A stretch of DNA of 64,000 nucleotides from Erythrobacter sp. KY5 (GTDB lineage Bacteria; Pseudomonadota; Alphaproteobacteria; Sphingomonadales; Sphingomonadaceae). The stretch is from positions 1,905,001 through 1,969,000 of the forward strand of contig NZ_CP021912.1 of assembly GCF_003264115.1 (NCBI RefSeq), written 5' to 3'. Below, in pieces: positions 33,103 to 42,306 of this stretch (positions within the stretch are counted from its first letter, which is position 1; every line of letters starts with the position of its first letter). The notes below the pieces were generated by a model. That model ran no database searches, was not told the origin of the DNA, and worked only from the letters and a program-made list of their open reading frames with translations. The position numbers and the translations under genes are program-made.

Positions 33103-35100
33103 ATGACCCTCGACGCCGCCCGCCTTCAGCCGATGGCAAACGCCATCCGTGCGCTCTCAATGGACGCGGTGCAGGCCGCAAATTCGGGACACCCCGGTAT
33201 GCCGATGGGCATGGCGGATGTCGCGACCGTGCTGTTCGACCGGCATCTGAAATTCGATCCGGGCCGCCCCGACTGGGCAGACCGCGACCGTTTCGTTCTG
33301 TCGGCAGGTCACGGCTCGATGCTGATCTATTCGCTGCTCCACCTGTCGGGCTACGCACGTCCGACGATGGAGGAGATCGCCAATTTCCGCCAGCTGGGCA
33401 GCCCTTGTGCGGGCCACCCGGAAAACTTCCTCATCGAAGGCATCGAATGCACCACCGGCCCGCTTGGTCAGGGGCTCGCTATGGCGGTTGGCATGGCCAT
33501 GGCCGAACGGCACCTTAATGCGAATTTCGGTGACGATCTTGTCGACCATCGCACCTGGGTGGTCGCGGGCGACGGTTGTCTTATGGAAGGGATCAACCAC
33601 GAAGCAATCGGACTTGCCGGGCACCTGAACCTGGGCCGACTGATCGTGCTGTGGGACGACAACGCGATCACCATCGACGGTGCGACGGACCTTTCCACCA
33701 GCGAGAACGTCAAGGCCCGCTACGAAGCGACCGGTTGGCATGTCGTGTCGTGCGACGGCCACGATTTCGACGATATTGAGCGCGCACTCGAAGAAGCCAA
33801 GGCCGATCCACGCCCCTCGCTGGTAGCGTGCAAGACCATCATCGGAAAGGGCGCTCCGAACAAACAGGGCACCAGCGCCACGCATGGCGCACCGCTCGGC
33901 CCGGACGAAGTGGCCGCTGCGCGCGATATGCTTGGCTGGGAAGCGGAGCCTTTCAAGGTGCCGCAGGAAATCCTCGTCGATTGGCGCAAGACCGCCGAGC
34001 GCGGTCGCCATGAACACGGCGAATGGGAGCGGCGACTGAGCGAATCGCCCGAACGCGATGCTTTCGATAGCCAGCTGGCGGGCGTTGCCGAGGCGGTCGA
34101 TACAGCCATCCAGCAACATATCCGCACGCTCGCCGCAGAGCCGCAAAAGGCCGCGACCCGCAAGGCAAGCGAGATGGCCCTTGGCCCCCTCACGGAAAGC
34201 TTGCCGCAGATGATCGGTGGTTCGGCAGACCTCACGGGCTCGAACAACACCAAGACGCCATCGACCCTGCCGATGAGCGCGGACGATTATTCGGGCCGCT
34301 ACGTCTATTACGGTATTCGCGAGTTCGGAATGGCTGCCGCGATGAACGGCATGGCGTTGCATGGCGGCGTTGTGCCTTATGGCGGGACGTTCCTGATCTT
34401 TTCGGACTATTGCCGCAACGCAATCCGCCTTTCCGCGCTCCAGAAAACGCAGGCGATCTATGTCATGACCCATGACAGCATCGGCCTTGGCGAAGATGGT
34501 CCGACGCACCAGCCGGTCGAACAGGTGATGAGCCTGCGCCTGATACCGAACCTCTACACCTTCCGCCCGTGCGACACGATCGAAACGGCGGAGTGCTGGG
34601 CGCTTGCGTTGAAGGCAGAGGAAACGCCGTCAGTGCTGGCCCTGACGCGGCAAGGTCTCCCGCAATTGCGCGGCGAGGGTGATGAACAATGGACGGGCGA
34701 GGCGAACCGCTGCGCCAAGGGCGGCTATCGCCTTCGCAGCGCAGGCGCGGATCGCCGTGTCGTGATCGTCGCCAGCGGCAGCGAAGTCGCGCTCGCGATG
34801 GAATGCGCTGATCAGCTTGAAGAGGCAGGCGTCGGGGTGGATGTCGTCTCCATGCCGTGCACCGAGCTCTTCGATGCGCAGGATGAAGCCTACAAGGCCG
34901 ACCTGTTGCCTCACGACACGCTGATCGTTTCGATTGAGGCGGGTTCGACCCTCGGCTGGGAGCGCTACACAGGTCGCGGCGGTCTCAATATCGGCATGGA
35001 AAGCTTCGGCGCTTCGGCTCCGGCGGGCGATCTGTTTGCCCATTTCGGTTTCACGGCGGGCGCAATCGTCCCCCAAATTCAGAACAAATTGAACAACTAA
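33103..35100 (+). CDS. tkt: Transketolase
   Basis: Transfers two-carbon units between sugar phosphates with thiamine diphosphate. At 665 residues it has full length. Visible: the N-terminal substrate histidine region AANSGHPGMPMGMADV, the diphosphate/Mg motif GDGCLMEGINHEAIG with NAITIDG, the pyrimidine domain REFGMAAAMNGMALHGG, and the tail domain with MPCTELFDAQ. First gene of a run through gap and pgk to an aldolase. Confidence 0.96.
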   Translation: MTLDAARLQPMANAIRALSMDAVQAANSGHPGMPMGMADVATVLFDRHLKFDPGRPDWADRDRFVLSAGHGSMLIYSLLHLSGYARPTMEEIANFRQLGSPCAGHPENFLIEGIECTTGPLGQGLAMAVGMAMAERHLNANFGDDLVDHRTWVVAGDGCLMEGINHEAIGLAGHLNLGRLIVLWDDNAITIDGATDLSTSENVKARYEATGWHVVSCDGHDFDDIERALEEAKADPRPSLVACKTIIGKGAPNKQGTSATHGAPLGPDEVAAARDMLGWEAEPFKVPQEILVDWRKTAERGRHEHGEWERRLSESPERDAFDSQLAGVAEAVDTAIQQHIRTLAAEPQKAATRKASEMALGPLTESLPQMIGGSADLTGSNNTKTPSTLPMSADDYSGRYVYYGIREFGMAAAMNGMALHGGVVPYGGTFLIFSDYCRNAIRLSALQKTQAIYVMTHDSIGLGEDGPTHQPVEQVMSLRLIPNLYTFRPCDTIETAECWALALKAEETPSVLALTRQGLPQLRGEGDEQWTGEANRCAKGGYRLRSAGADRRVVIVASGSEVALAMECADQLEEAGVGVDVVSMPCTELFDAQDEAYKADLLPHDTLIVSIEAGSTLGWERYTGRGGLNIGMESFGASAPAGDLFAHFGFTAGAIVPQIQNKLNN

Positions 35101-35115
35101 GCAGGAGTTTCTCAC

Positions 35116-36138
35116 ATGGCCACCAAAGTCGCCATCAACGGTTTCGGCCGTATTGGACGCCTTGTCGCACGCGCAATCCTTGAGCGTGACGATCACGACC
35201 TTGAGCTCGTTTCGATCAACGACCTTGCAGATACAAAGTCGAACGCGCTGCTGTTCCAATACGATTCCACCCATGGCCGTTTCCCCGGCACGGTCGAAGT
35301 CGCTGCCAAGGATGATGGGGGCGGCGCAATGGTCGTGAACGGCAAGAGCATCGCGGTCACGTCTGAGCGAGATCCGGGTAATCTCCCGCATGGCGACCAG
35401 GGCGTCGACATCGTGCTGGAATGCACCGGCTTCTTCCAGAGCCACGAGGCCGCTGAACCCCACCTCAAAGCGGGCGCAAAGCGGGTGCTTATCTCGGCAC
35501 CCGCCAAGAACGTGTCGGCCACCATCGTTTACGGCGTAAACCACGAGACGTTGACTGCCGAGGACGTGATCGTCTCGAACGCAAGCTGCACCACCAACTG
35601 CCTGTCGCCCGTTGCCAAGGTGCTGAACGACACGGTCGGGATCGAGCGCGGTTTCATGACCACGATCCACTCCTACACCAACGATCAGCGTATGCTGGAC
35701 CAGATGCACTCGGACATGCGCCGTGCGCGCGGCGGGGCGCAGAACATGATTCCGACCACCACCGGCGCAGCCCGCGCGGTCGGTCTGGTCCTGCCCGAAC
35801 TCGCCGGCAAGCTCGACGGATCGAGCGTGCGCGTGCCCACGCCCAATGTCAGCCTCGTCGACCTCGTCTTCACGCCGGGCCGCGACACCAGCGCCGATGA
35901 GCTGAATGAAGCTCTCAAGGCAGCTGCCGAAGGTCCGATGAAGGGCGTTCTCGAATACACCGACCAGCCGCTGGTCTCGAGCGACTTCAACCACCAGCCC
36001 GCCAGCTCGACTGTCGACAGCCTCGAAACCAGCGTGATGGAAGGCAAGCTTGCCCGCGTGGTCAGCTGGTACGACAACGAATGGGGCTTCTCGAACCGCA
36101 TGATCGACACTGCGGGCGTGATGGCAAAGTTTCTCTGA
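35116..36138 (+). CDS. gap: Glyceraldehyde-3-phosphate dehydrogenase
   Basis: Oxidises glyceraldehyde 3-phosphate to 1,3-bisphosphoglycerate. The 340-residue protein opens with the NAD-binding [16 protein letters not shown] and has the catalytic C158 in [13 protein letters not shown]. The C-terminus [16 protein letters not shown] is canonical. Fifteen bases after tkt with AGGAG before the ATG; 29 bases ahead of pgk. Confidence 0.97.
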   Translation: MATKVAINGFGRIGRLVARAILERDDHDLELVSINDLADTKSNALLFQYDSTHGRFPGTVEVAAKDDGGGAMVVNGKSIAVTSERDPGNLPHGDQGVDIVLECTGFFQSHEAAEPHLKAGAKRVLISAPAKNVSATIVYGVNHETLTAEDVIVSNASCTTNCLSPVAKVLNDTVGIERGFMTTIHSYTNDQRMLDQMHSDMRRARGGAQNMIPTTTGAARAVGLVLPELAGKLDGSSVRVPTPNVSLVDLVFTPGRDTSADELNEALKAAAEGPMKGVLEYTDQPLVSSDFNHQPASSTVDSLETSVMEGKLARVVSWYDNEWGFSNRMIDTAGVMAKFL

Positions 36139-36167
36139 TTGAAACGAACTGACGGGATGAGCGCGAT

Positions 36168-37376
36168 ATGACGGCATTCAAGACGCTCGATGATCTTGGT
36201 GACGTGACCGGCAAGGTCGCGCTCGTCCGGGTCGATTTGAACCTTCCGATGAAGGATGGTTCGGCCACCGACCTGACCCGTGTGGAAGCGGTGAAGCAGA
36301 CCATTCTCGAACTCGCCGACAAGGGCGCGAAAGTGCTCTTGCTCGCGCATTTCGGGCGTCCCAAGGGTCAGCGTTCGAGCGTGCTTTCGACCAGCATGGT
36401 CGTGGGCGATGTCGAAAAGGTGCTCGATAAGGAGCTGATGTTCATTCCCGAGGTCCACGGACCTGTCGTGGCGCAGAGCATCGGTATCCTGCGCGATGGC
36501 GATATTGGCCTTCTCGACAACACCCGCTTTTGGCCGGGCGAGGAGGGCAATGACCCCAACTTCGCGCAAGCCATCGCGGTGCATGGCGATTTCTATGTGA
36601 ACGACGCCTTCTCCACCGCGCACCGCGCCCATGCGAGCACGGAAGGCATAACGCATTTCCTGCCCTCCTATGCGGGCCGCGCGATGGAGAAGGAACTCAA
36701 GGCGCTCGACGCGGCGCTGGGCGATCCCGAAGCGCCGGTTGCGGCGGTCGTCGGCGGGGCGAAGGTCTCGACCAAGCTTGCCGTGCTGGAAAATCTGGTT
36801 GGCCGCGTCCAGCATCTCATCATCGGCGGCGGCATGGCGAACACGTTTCTCGCCGCGCGCGGCGTCGATGTGGGCAAGTCGCTGTGCGAGCATGACCTGA
36901 CGGACACCGCTTCGAAAATCATGGATGAGGCCGACCACGCAGGCTGCACCGTGCACCTGCCTTACGACGTGGTCGTCGCCAAGGAATTTGCCGCAAACCC
37001 GCCAAGCCTTCGCACCTGCAACGTCCACGAGGTTGCTAGCGACGAAATGATCCTCGACATCGGCCCTCAGGCGACCGAGGCGCTTGCCGATGTGCTCAAG
37101 ACCTGCCGAACGCTGGTCTGGAACGGGCCGCTTGGCGCATTTGAGACCGAGCCTTTCGATACCGCCACCGTTGCGCTTGCACGCCATGCGGCTGCGCTCA
37201 CTCAGGAAGGATCGCTCACCAGTGTCGCTGGTGGAGGCGACACCGTTGCTGCGCTCGCCCAGGCTGGTGTGACCGATGACGTGACCTACCTGTCGACGGC
37301 AGGCGGCGCGTTCCTCGAATGGATGGAAGGCAAGCAGCTGCCGGGCGTTGCTGCGCTTGAACGTGCCGATGGCTGA
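36168..37376 (+). CDS. pgk: Phosphoglycerate kinase
   Basis: Makes ATP from 1,3-bisphosphoglycerate. 402 residues with VRVDLNLPMKDG near the start, LLAHFGRPKG, FVNDAFSTAHRAHAS-type region (present as YVNDAFSTAHRAHAST), and the nucleotide site VVGGAKVSTKLAVLENL. The C-terminal GGGDTVAALAQAG and STAGGAFLEWMEG are typical. Its end overlaps the next gene's start by eight bases. Confidence 0.97.
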   Translation: MTAFKTLDDLGDVTGKVALVRVDLNLPMKDGSATDLTRVEAVKQTILELADKGAKVLLLAHFGRPKGQRSSVLSTSMVVGDVEKVLDKELMFIPEVHGPVVAQSIGILRDGDIGLLDNTRFWPGEEGNDPNFAQAIAVHGDFYVNDAFSTAHRAHASTEGITHFLPSYAGRAMEKELKALDAALGDPEAPVAAVVGGAKVSTKLAVLENLVGRVQHLIIGGGMANTFLAARGVDVGKSLCEHDLTDTASKIMDEADHAGCTVHLPYDVVVAKEFAANPPSLRTCNVHEVASDEMILDIGPQATEALADVLKTCRTLVWNGPLGAFETEPFDTATVALARHAAALTQEGSLTSVAGGGDTVAALAQAGVTDDVTYLSTAGGAFLEWMEGKQLPGVAALERADG

Positions 37377-37797
37377 AGTTCAGGACAGCATCGAGGTCCT
37401 CGAAAATCGCCTGATGCGCGCGTGGCTGCATCAGTCGGCTGGAGAAATCAGAAACCTCGTGCAGGCCGATTGCCTAATGATGTTCGGCACCGCGCCGCCG
37501 GTATTGCTGGACCGGCCCAGCTTCATCGCAGGGCTTGAACGGGGCCTTCGATGCGACGCGTTCCGTTTTCACGAAGTCACCGCGCGCGCTTACGGCAAGA
37601 CGGCGTGGTTCACCGGCCATGCGGAACTTGATCTGTCGATCGGAGCCCGGCGTTGGACCGGAAACTTCCTGATTACCGATCTGTGGCGCAAGGGTACGGT
37701 CCGGCGGCGCTGGAAACTCGCGGAGCGCAGCATTGCGCCGGCGGAGAACAACAGCCAGCTCTCCGACGCTATCCTCGCCCTGCAATTGTGGCGCTGA
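37369..37797 (+). CDS. NTF2/SnoaL-like fold protein
   Basis: A 142-residue protein with the helix-then-sheet pattern of the NTF2-like/DUF4440 group: ENRLMRAWLHQSAGEIRNLV for the long helix, DCLMMFGTAPPVLLDR, then alternating strands (TAWFTGHAELDLSIG; FLITDLWRKGTVRRRWKLAE). The WKLAERS ending is common in the group. ATG 37369 overlaps the pgk end. Enzyme or ligand-binding role is unknown; the placement suggests regulation or repair of glycolytic intermediates, which is only a guess. Confidence 0.7.
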   Translation: MAEVQDSIEVLENRLMRAWLHQSAGEIRNLVQADCLMMFGTAPPVLLDRPSFIAGLERGLRCDAFRFHEVTARAYGKTAWFTGHAELDLSIGARRWTGNFLITDLWRKGTVRRRWKLAERSIAPAENNSQLSDAILALQLWR

Positions 37798-37816
37798 TGC
37801 GGTAAGGGGCACGCAT

Positions 37817-38464
37817 ATGGCAGAAACACGGCATCTCTTCTCGACCCCCTTCGTCATCGACACGCTGCGCAGTGCAGAAGGTATCTCGCATCTCAAGAAC
37901 CTCATCATCGCGGAAAAAGCGCGCGATGAGGACGGGGTGCAAATCTCCAATATCGGCGGCTGGCATTCGAACACGAAGATGCTCGAATGGGGCGGCGAAG
38001 CGGCGCGCGCGCTGGCTCTGAAGGCCATGGATATGGCCGATGCGGCGATGATCAATGTCGGCGCGGATCAGGGCCGCGAATATGGCTGGGTTCCGGAGAT
38101 GTGGGCCAATGTGTCGACCAGGGGCAACGCCAACCAGTATCACACCCATCCCGGCAGCTTCTGGTCTGCGGTTGCCTATATCGACGATGGGTATGAAGGT
38201 GACCCCGACGCAGGGCTTGGCGGCGAACTCCAGCTTCTCGATCCGCGCATGCCGATGGTGCGAATGACCGTGCCGGACCTGCGCTTTAAGGATGTGGATG
38301 GCGGATTGCAGAACAATGAGCCGATGGTTCGCCCGCATACCGGCCTGATCGTGATGTTCCCCAGCTGGCTGCAACATTCCGTGCGCGCTTTTTATGGGAA
38401 CGGCACGCGCATTTCGATCGCGATCAACCTTATCGCTGGTCCCAAGGCGCGCGGCGGGAACTGA
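37817..38464 (+). CDS. TIGR02466-type putative 2OG-Fe(II) oxygenase
   Basis: A 215-residue protein resembling the TIGR02466 family, a branch of 2-oxoglutarate/Fe(II) oxygenases. The iron-site region is NQYHTHPGSFWSAVAYIDDG, with a distal histidine in FPSWLQHSVRAFYGNGTRIS and an arginine that could bind 2OG. ATG 37817 has a purine stretch (aaggggc) ahead; the open frame upstream overlaps the NTF2-like gene. Many relatives lack a known substrate. Confidence 0.78.
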   Translation: MAETRHLFSTPFVIDTLRSAEGISHLKNLIIAEKARDEDGVQISNIGGWHSNTKMLEWGGEAARALALKAMDMADAAMINVGADQGREYGWVPEMWANVSTRGNANQYHTHPGSFWSAVAYIDDGYEGDPDAGLGGELQLLDPRMPMVRMTVPDLRFKDVDGGLQNNEPMVRPHTGLIVMFPSWLQHSVRAFYGNGTRISIAINLIAGPKARGGN

Positions 38465-38467
38465 TCG

Positions 38468-38926
38468 ATGAGCGAAGGTATTCAGGGAACCGAAGCCTAT
38501 GGCAGCGCCGTCCTCAATGGAGAGGGCGAATTTGCCGGTTGGCACCATTGGAACAGCGACCCGTTCGAGACCCGCTCCGGCCCGTTCTTCATGAAGCGCG
38601 AGGAGGATGGATCGTTCGTTTCCGCATTCCGCGCAGAGGATCGCCACATGAACGGGGCAGGCTTCATGCATGGCGGGTGCCTTATGACCTTTGCCGATTT
38701 CGCGCTGTTCGCCATCGCGACGGATGAGCTTTCTGGCAGCAATGGCGTGACGATGAACCTCTCGGGCGACTTTCTCGGCTCGGCTGGACCCGGCGCGCTT
38801 ATGGAAGCGCGCGGCGAAGTGACGCGGGGCGGGGGGAAGACGATTTTCGTACGCGGGATGATCACCGCCGACAGCCATCCGGTTTTCAGCTTCACAGGGA
38901 TTATCCGCAAGTTCACAAAGCGCTGA
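38468..38926 (+). CDS. PaaI-type hotdog thioesterase
   Basis: A 152-residue hotdog-fold protein. The family segment HMNGAGFMHGGCLMTFADFA corresponds to the PaaI active site, where the Asn and the HGG turn act, and NGVTMNLSGDFLGSAGPG is the usual second strand pair. Probably hydrolyses acyl-CoA. It begins three bases after the oxygenase stop, so it is the last of the coupled genes between pgk and the aldolase. Confidence 0.85.
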   Translation: MSEGIQGTEAYGSAVLNGEGEFAGWHHWNSDPFETRSGPFFMKREEDGSFVSAFRAEDRHMNGAGFMHGGCLMTFADFALFAIATDELSGSNGVTMNLSGDFLGSAGPGALMEARGEVTRGGGKTIFVRGMITADSHPVFSFTGIIRKFTKR

Positions 38927-39013
38927 ATTCGGGCTGTTGCGGCTCGTGCGAGCGAGCGTTAAGGCCCGCTAGAAACAGCACAAAACAACCAGCAGGAAAG
39001 GCGCCCTCACGCC

Positions 39014-39904
39014 ATGAACACTCAGGAAATGACTGCCAAGATCGCCACTGGCGAAGGCTTTATCGCAGCGCTCGATCAGTCGGGCGGCTCCACTCCCAAG
39101 GCGCTGCGTGGATATGGCGTGGAGGACACGGAATGGTCAGGCGACGAGGAAATGTTCGCCCGCATTCACGCCATGCGTTCGCGCGTAATCACGTCCCCCT
39201 GCTTTTCCAGCGGCAAGGTCATCGGCGCGATCCTGTTCGAAAGGACGATGGACGGCGAGGTGGACGGCAAGCCGACTGCCGATGCGCTGAAAGAGCGCGG
39301 GATCGTCCCGTTCATCAAGGTCGATCAGGGCCTGATGGACGAAGCCAATGGCGTTCAGATGATGAAGCCGATGGACAAGCTTCCCGCGTTGCTCGAAAAA
39401 TCGGTAGCGAAAGGCATGTTCGGCACCAAGATGCGCTCGGTCATCAAGTCGGCTGACGCGGAAGGCATCGCTGCTGTCGTCGCCCAGCAATTCTCGGTCG
39501 GCTACCAGATCGCGGAAGCGGGCCTTATGCCGATGCTTGAGCCGGAATATGACATCAACGCCGATGACCGTGCCGAAGGTGAGGACATCCTGCTGGCCGA
39601 AATCCAGAAGGGCCTCGATGCGCTTCCCGAAGGGCGTCAGGTCATGCTCAAGCTGTCGATCCCCAAGCGCCCCGGCCATTACACCACTCTGACCGAGCAC
39701 CCCAAGGTGCTGCGCGTCGTTGCGCTTTCGGGCGGCTATTCGACCGATGATGCCTGCGACCAGCTCGCCAAGAATCCGGGCATGATTGCAAGCTTCAGCC
39801 GCGGCCTGTTGCAGGATTTGCGCAAGGATCAGTCGGATGACGAATTCAACTCCGCACTGAGCGGAGCGATCGACAAGATCCAGAAAGCCAGCGTGCTGGT
39901 CTGA
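39014..39904 (+). CDS. Class I fructose-bisphosphate aldolase
   Basis: Cleaves fructose 1,6-bisphosphate by a Schiff base. The 296-residue protein carries FIAALDQSGGSTPKALRGYG near the start, FIKVDQGLMDE and, for the Schiff-base lysine, the MLKLSIPKRPG block. A single-domain bacterial class I form, about 60 residues shorter than animal aldolases. AGGAAAGG lies before the ATG. It closes the tkt-gap-pgk run. Confidence 0.92.
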   Translation: MNTQEMTAKIATGEGFIAALDQSGGSTPKALRGYGVEDTEWSGDEEMFARIHAMRSRVITSPCFSSGKVIGAILFERTMDGEVDGKPTADALKERGIVPFIKVDQGLMDEANGVQMMKPMDKLPALLEKSVAKGMFGTKMRSVIKSADAEGIAAVVAQQFSVGYQIAEAGLMPMLEPEYDINADDRAEGEDILLAEIQKGLDALPEGRQVMLKLSIPKRPGHYTTLTEHPKVLRVVALSGGYSTDDACDQLAKNPGMIASFSRGLLQDLRKDQSDDEFNSALSGAIDKIQKASVLV

Positions 39905-39910
39905 CCCGTG

Positions 39911-40351
39911 TCAGGGCCGGGGCAAAGGCGCTGGCCCGGTTCGAGTGCGAGTACGAGGCGGCGCGGGTATGAACTCGATATCGAGCGCATATTCGCGCAG
40001 ATGAAGCGCGCCGCGCTCACGTGGGCGCGTGCCCGGATCGCGCAGGACGAGAAATCCGCCCGGAGCCGCAACCGGCTGTCCCAGCCGCAGCACGATCTCA
40101 TAGGGAAGGCCGCGCTCTCGCACGATCACTGAGACGCGCATGTCTTCGGGCCGAAAACAGAAGCGCGCATCGGCGCAGCGCTGGTCACGCACGACGCCGA
40201 ACGGTGTCACTTGAAGCGGTCCGACCTGAGCTTCCTGGAAAAAGGCCACATCGTCGGCCCGTGAAACCTGTGCCTGCGCGGGTGCGCTGCTGAAGGCGAG
40301 GGCGCCAAGCGCGACAAATGCAAGACGTGAGAGAACTGGTTTGAACCGCAT
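39911..40351 (-). CDS. Hypothetical exported protein
   Basis: A 146-residue protein with a signal peptide (RFKPVLSRLAFVALGALAFS, cleavage near AQAQ-VS). The mature part is beta-rich, with two cysteines close together (QRCADARFCFRP) and a proline-rich tail. No family recognised. It converges with the aldolase gene six bases away and is divergent from thiE. Confidence 0.65.
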   Translation of the reverse strand: MRFKPVLSRLAFVALGALAFSSAPAQAQVSRADDVAFFQEAQVGPLQVTPFGVVRDQRCADARFCFRPEDMRVSVIVRERGLPYEIVLRLGQPVAAPGGFLVLRDPGTRPRERGALHLREYALDIEFIPAPPRTRTRTGPAPLPRP

Positions 40352-40482
40352 CGAAGTGGGTCTCCTTTAACGTTTCGTATACCATGGTTTCGTGCGCGCG
40401 ACGGACAGCAAAATCGGCCTGTGCCGCTGGTGGACAGTTAGCCGGATTGGCGCAGGCACAATCAGACGCTATCAGGCGCCGC

Positions 40483-41118
40483 ATGACTGACGTATCCACC
40501 CAGCTTTACCTGATTTCGCCCGCGCAAGTGGACGGTGACTTTCCCACACGGCTCGAACGCGCGCTTGAGGCAGGAAAGGGTCTCGTCACGGCGTTCCAGT
40601 TTCGCGTGAAGGGTGTCGATCAGCATGAGGCGGCGCGGCTTGCAGAGCCGCTGATGGCGATTTGTGCTCGCCACGAGGTCGCGTTCATCGTCAACGATTC
40701 GGTTCCGCTCGCGAACCGGCTGAAGGCCGACGGCGTGCATTTGGGGCAGGATGACGGCGATCCGAAAGAAGCGCGCGAAGTGCTTGGCCGCGATGCTCAG
40801 ATCGGCGTGACTTGCCACGCCTCAAGGCACCTCGCGATGGAAGCTGGCGAGGCTGGTGCTGACTATGTCGCATTCGGGGCGTTTTACGAAAGCACCACCA
40901 AAGACAAGGGCGATGCGCAGCGCCCGACGCCCGGCATTATCGAATGGTGGGTGAAGATATTTGAAATCCCGGTCGTCGCGATCGGAGGGATTACACCGGA
41001 CAATTGCGCGCCGCTGGTCAAAGCGGGTGCGGACTTCCTGGCAGTATCGGGCAGCGTCTGGAACGGGGACGAGGCCGCCGCCGTCAAAGCCTTCGCAGAA
41101 GCGATCGAAGCGGCCTAG
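40483..41118 (+). CDS. thiE: Thiamine phosphate synthase
   Basis: Joins HMP-PP and HET-P to thiamine phosphate. From ATG 40483 the protein has 211 residues of TIM-barrel type. Visible: QFRVKGVDQHEAARLAEPL, FIVNDSVPLANRLKADGVHLG then GQDDGDP, GVTCHASRHLAMEAGEAGAD, and the phosphate loop VVAIGGITPDNCAPLV. The open frame upstream from 40384 is not part of the family. No TPP riboswitch was seen ahead of it. Overlaps the convergent exported-protein gene by four bases. Confidence 0.9.
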   Translation: MTDVSTQLYLISPAQVDGDFPTRLERALEAGKGLVTAFQFRVKGVDQHEAARLAEPLMAICARHEVAFIVNDSVPLANRLKADGVHLGQDDGDPKEAREVLGRDAQIGVTCHASRHLAMEAGEAGADYVAFGAFYESTTKDKGDAQRPTPGIIEWWVKIFEIPVVAIGGITPDNCAPLVKAGADFLAVSGSVWNGDEAAAVKAFAEAIEAA

Positions 41119-41531
41119 CGGCGATCCTGGGTCCTGGTGCACAGCAGGGTGCTGCGCTTTCCTTCGTTGTCGAGCTTACGCAACTGATTGTCGCCCACGC
41201 GCAGAAAACGCTCGCCCTTTTTGGGGCCGCGAGTGAAGGTCAGTTCATCCCCGCGCATGATGTATGTCCCATCGCCGTCCATGCTGAAATAGCGCGACGC
41301 GGTGGATATGCGGAAATTCTCCGCTTCGACTTCGACATAGGCCCCTGCACCGGCATCGCCGGGCAGCGCGCATTGATAGTCGCCAAGCGGCATCGTGCGC
41401 AGCATACCGCCCGATGGAAGCGGCGCGGCCTCGGTCGCTGGTGGTGCGTTGTCCTGACGCCCGGTCGCGGGCACGGACGCGGCGACGATCACCGCGGTCG
41501 CGGTCAGGATAAGGACATGAGAGGTTTTCAT
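41115..41531 (-). CDS. Hypothetical exported protein
   Basis: A 138-residue protein with an N-terminal signal (MKTSHVLILTATAVIVAASV) and a mature part with two cysteines (DYQCALPG and TLLCTRTQ). The core (YVEVEAENFRISTASRYFSM and GTYIMRGDELTFTRGPKKGE) predicts a beta-sandwich-like fold. Family not recognised. Convergent with thiE and divergent from efp. Confidence 0.65.
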   Translation of the reverse strand: MKTSHVLILTATAVIVAASVPATGRQDNAPPATEAAPLPSGGMLRTMPLGDYQCALPGDAGAGAYVEVEAENFRISTASRYFSMDGDGTYIMRGDELTFTRGPKKGERFLRVGDNQLRKLDNEGKRSTLLCTRTQDRR

Positions 41532-41736
41532 GGTTTAGCGTGATCCCTTTGAGCGCATGTCTTACCATCGCGCAGCGCGCTTTACCACGCGATTAACCAT
41601 AGGAAACCGCGCCTTGATCGCGGGGAGCAGGGGCGCGCTTGCCGAGTCTGGCGCAAGCGGCTATTGGCGCGCTTTGATTTCCGGCAGCGCCTGCCCATAT
41701 GCGCTCGCGCCTCCCACCTACAAAAGAGTTATTCCC

Positions 41737-42300
41737 ATGAAGATCAGCGGCGTCGACATTCGTCCCGGCAACATCCTCGAATATGAAGGCGGCATCTGGA
41801 AAGTCGCTAAGATTCAGCACACCCAGCCCGGCAAGGGCGGTGCCTACATGCAGGTCGAAATGAAGAACCTGCAGGATGGCCGCAAAACCAACGTGCGCTT
41901 CCGCAGCGCCGATACGGTCGAGAAGGTGCGCCTCGATACGCAGGAATACCAGTTCCTTTACGAAGACGGCGACATGCTCGTCTTCATGGACACGGGCACC
42001 TACGAGCAGATCAACCTGCCCAACGACCTCCTTGGCGATGCGCGCCCGTTCCTTCAGGACGGGATGCAGGTGCAGCTTGAGCTGTGGGAAGAAAAGCCGA
42101 TCTCGGTCGAACTGCCCGCGCAGATCGAAGCGGAAATCGTCGAAGCCGATGCGGTGGTGAAGGGGCAGACGGCCTCCTCCAGCTACAAGCCCGCCGTGCT
42201 CGACAACGGCGTTCGTATCATGGTCCCGCCGCACATCGAAAGCGGCACGCGGATCATCGTCGACGTTTACGAGCAATCCTATGTCGGGAAGGCCGGCTAA
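41737..42300 (+). CDS. efp: Elongation factor P
   Basis: Relieves ribosome stalling at polyproline stretches. 187 residues in three OB-like domains. The tip loop is [12 protein letters not shown], so the modified residue is lysine K33. The enzyme that modifies it is not in the window. ATG 41737 agrees with the family start [19 protein letters not shown]. The open frame upstream, from 41557, is non-family. Six bases ahead of suhB. Confidence 0.96.
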   Translation: MKISGVDIRPGNILEYEGGIWKVAKIQHTQPGKGGAYMQVEMKNLQDGRKTNVRFRSADTVEKVRLDTQEYQFLYEDGDMLVFMDTGTYEQINLPNDLLGDARPFLQDGMQVQLELWEEKPISVELPAQIEAEIVEADAVVKGQTASSSYKPAVLDNGVRIMVPPHIESGTRIIVDVYEQSYVGKAG

Positions 42301-42306
42301 CTTCTC

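Noticed and set aside
34630..36177. 515-codon open frame on the minus strand under tkt and gap
   Set aside because: It is the shadow of two secure enzymes in a GC-rich genome; no domain is recognisable. The same holds for the long frames at 48196-49929 (+), 31917-33518 (+), 35685-37187 (-), 7408-8805 (+) and 10046-11350 (-).
40352..40482. TPP riboswitch ahead of thiE
   Set aside because: The conserved CTGAGA and paired THI-box segments are not present.
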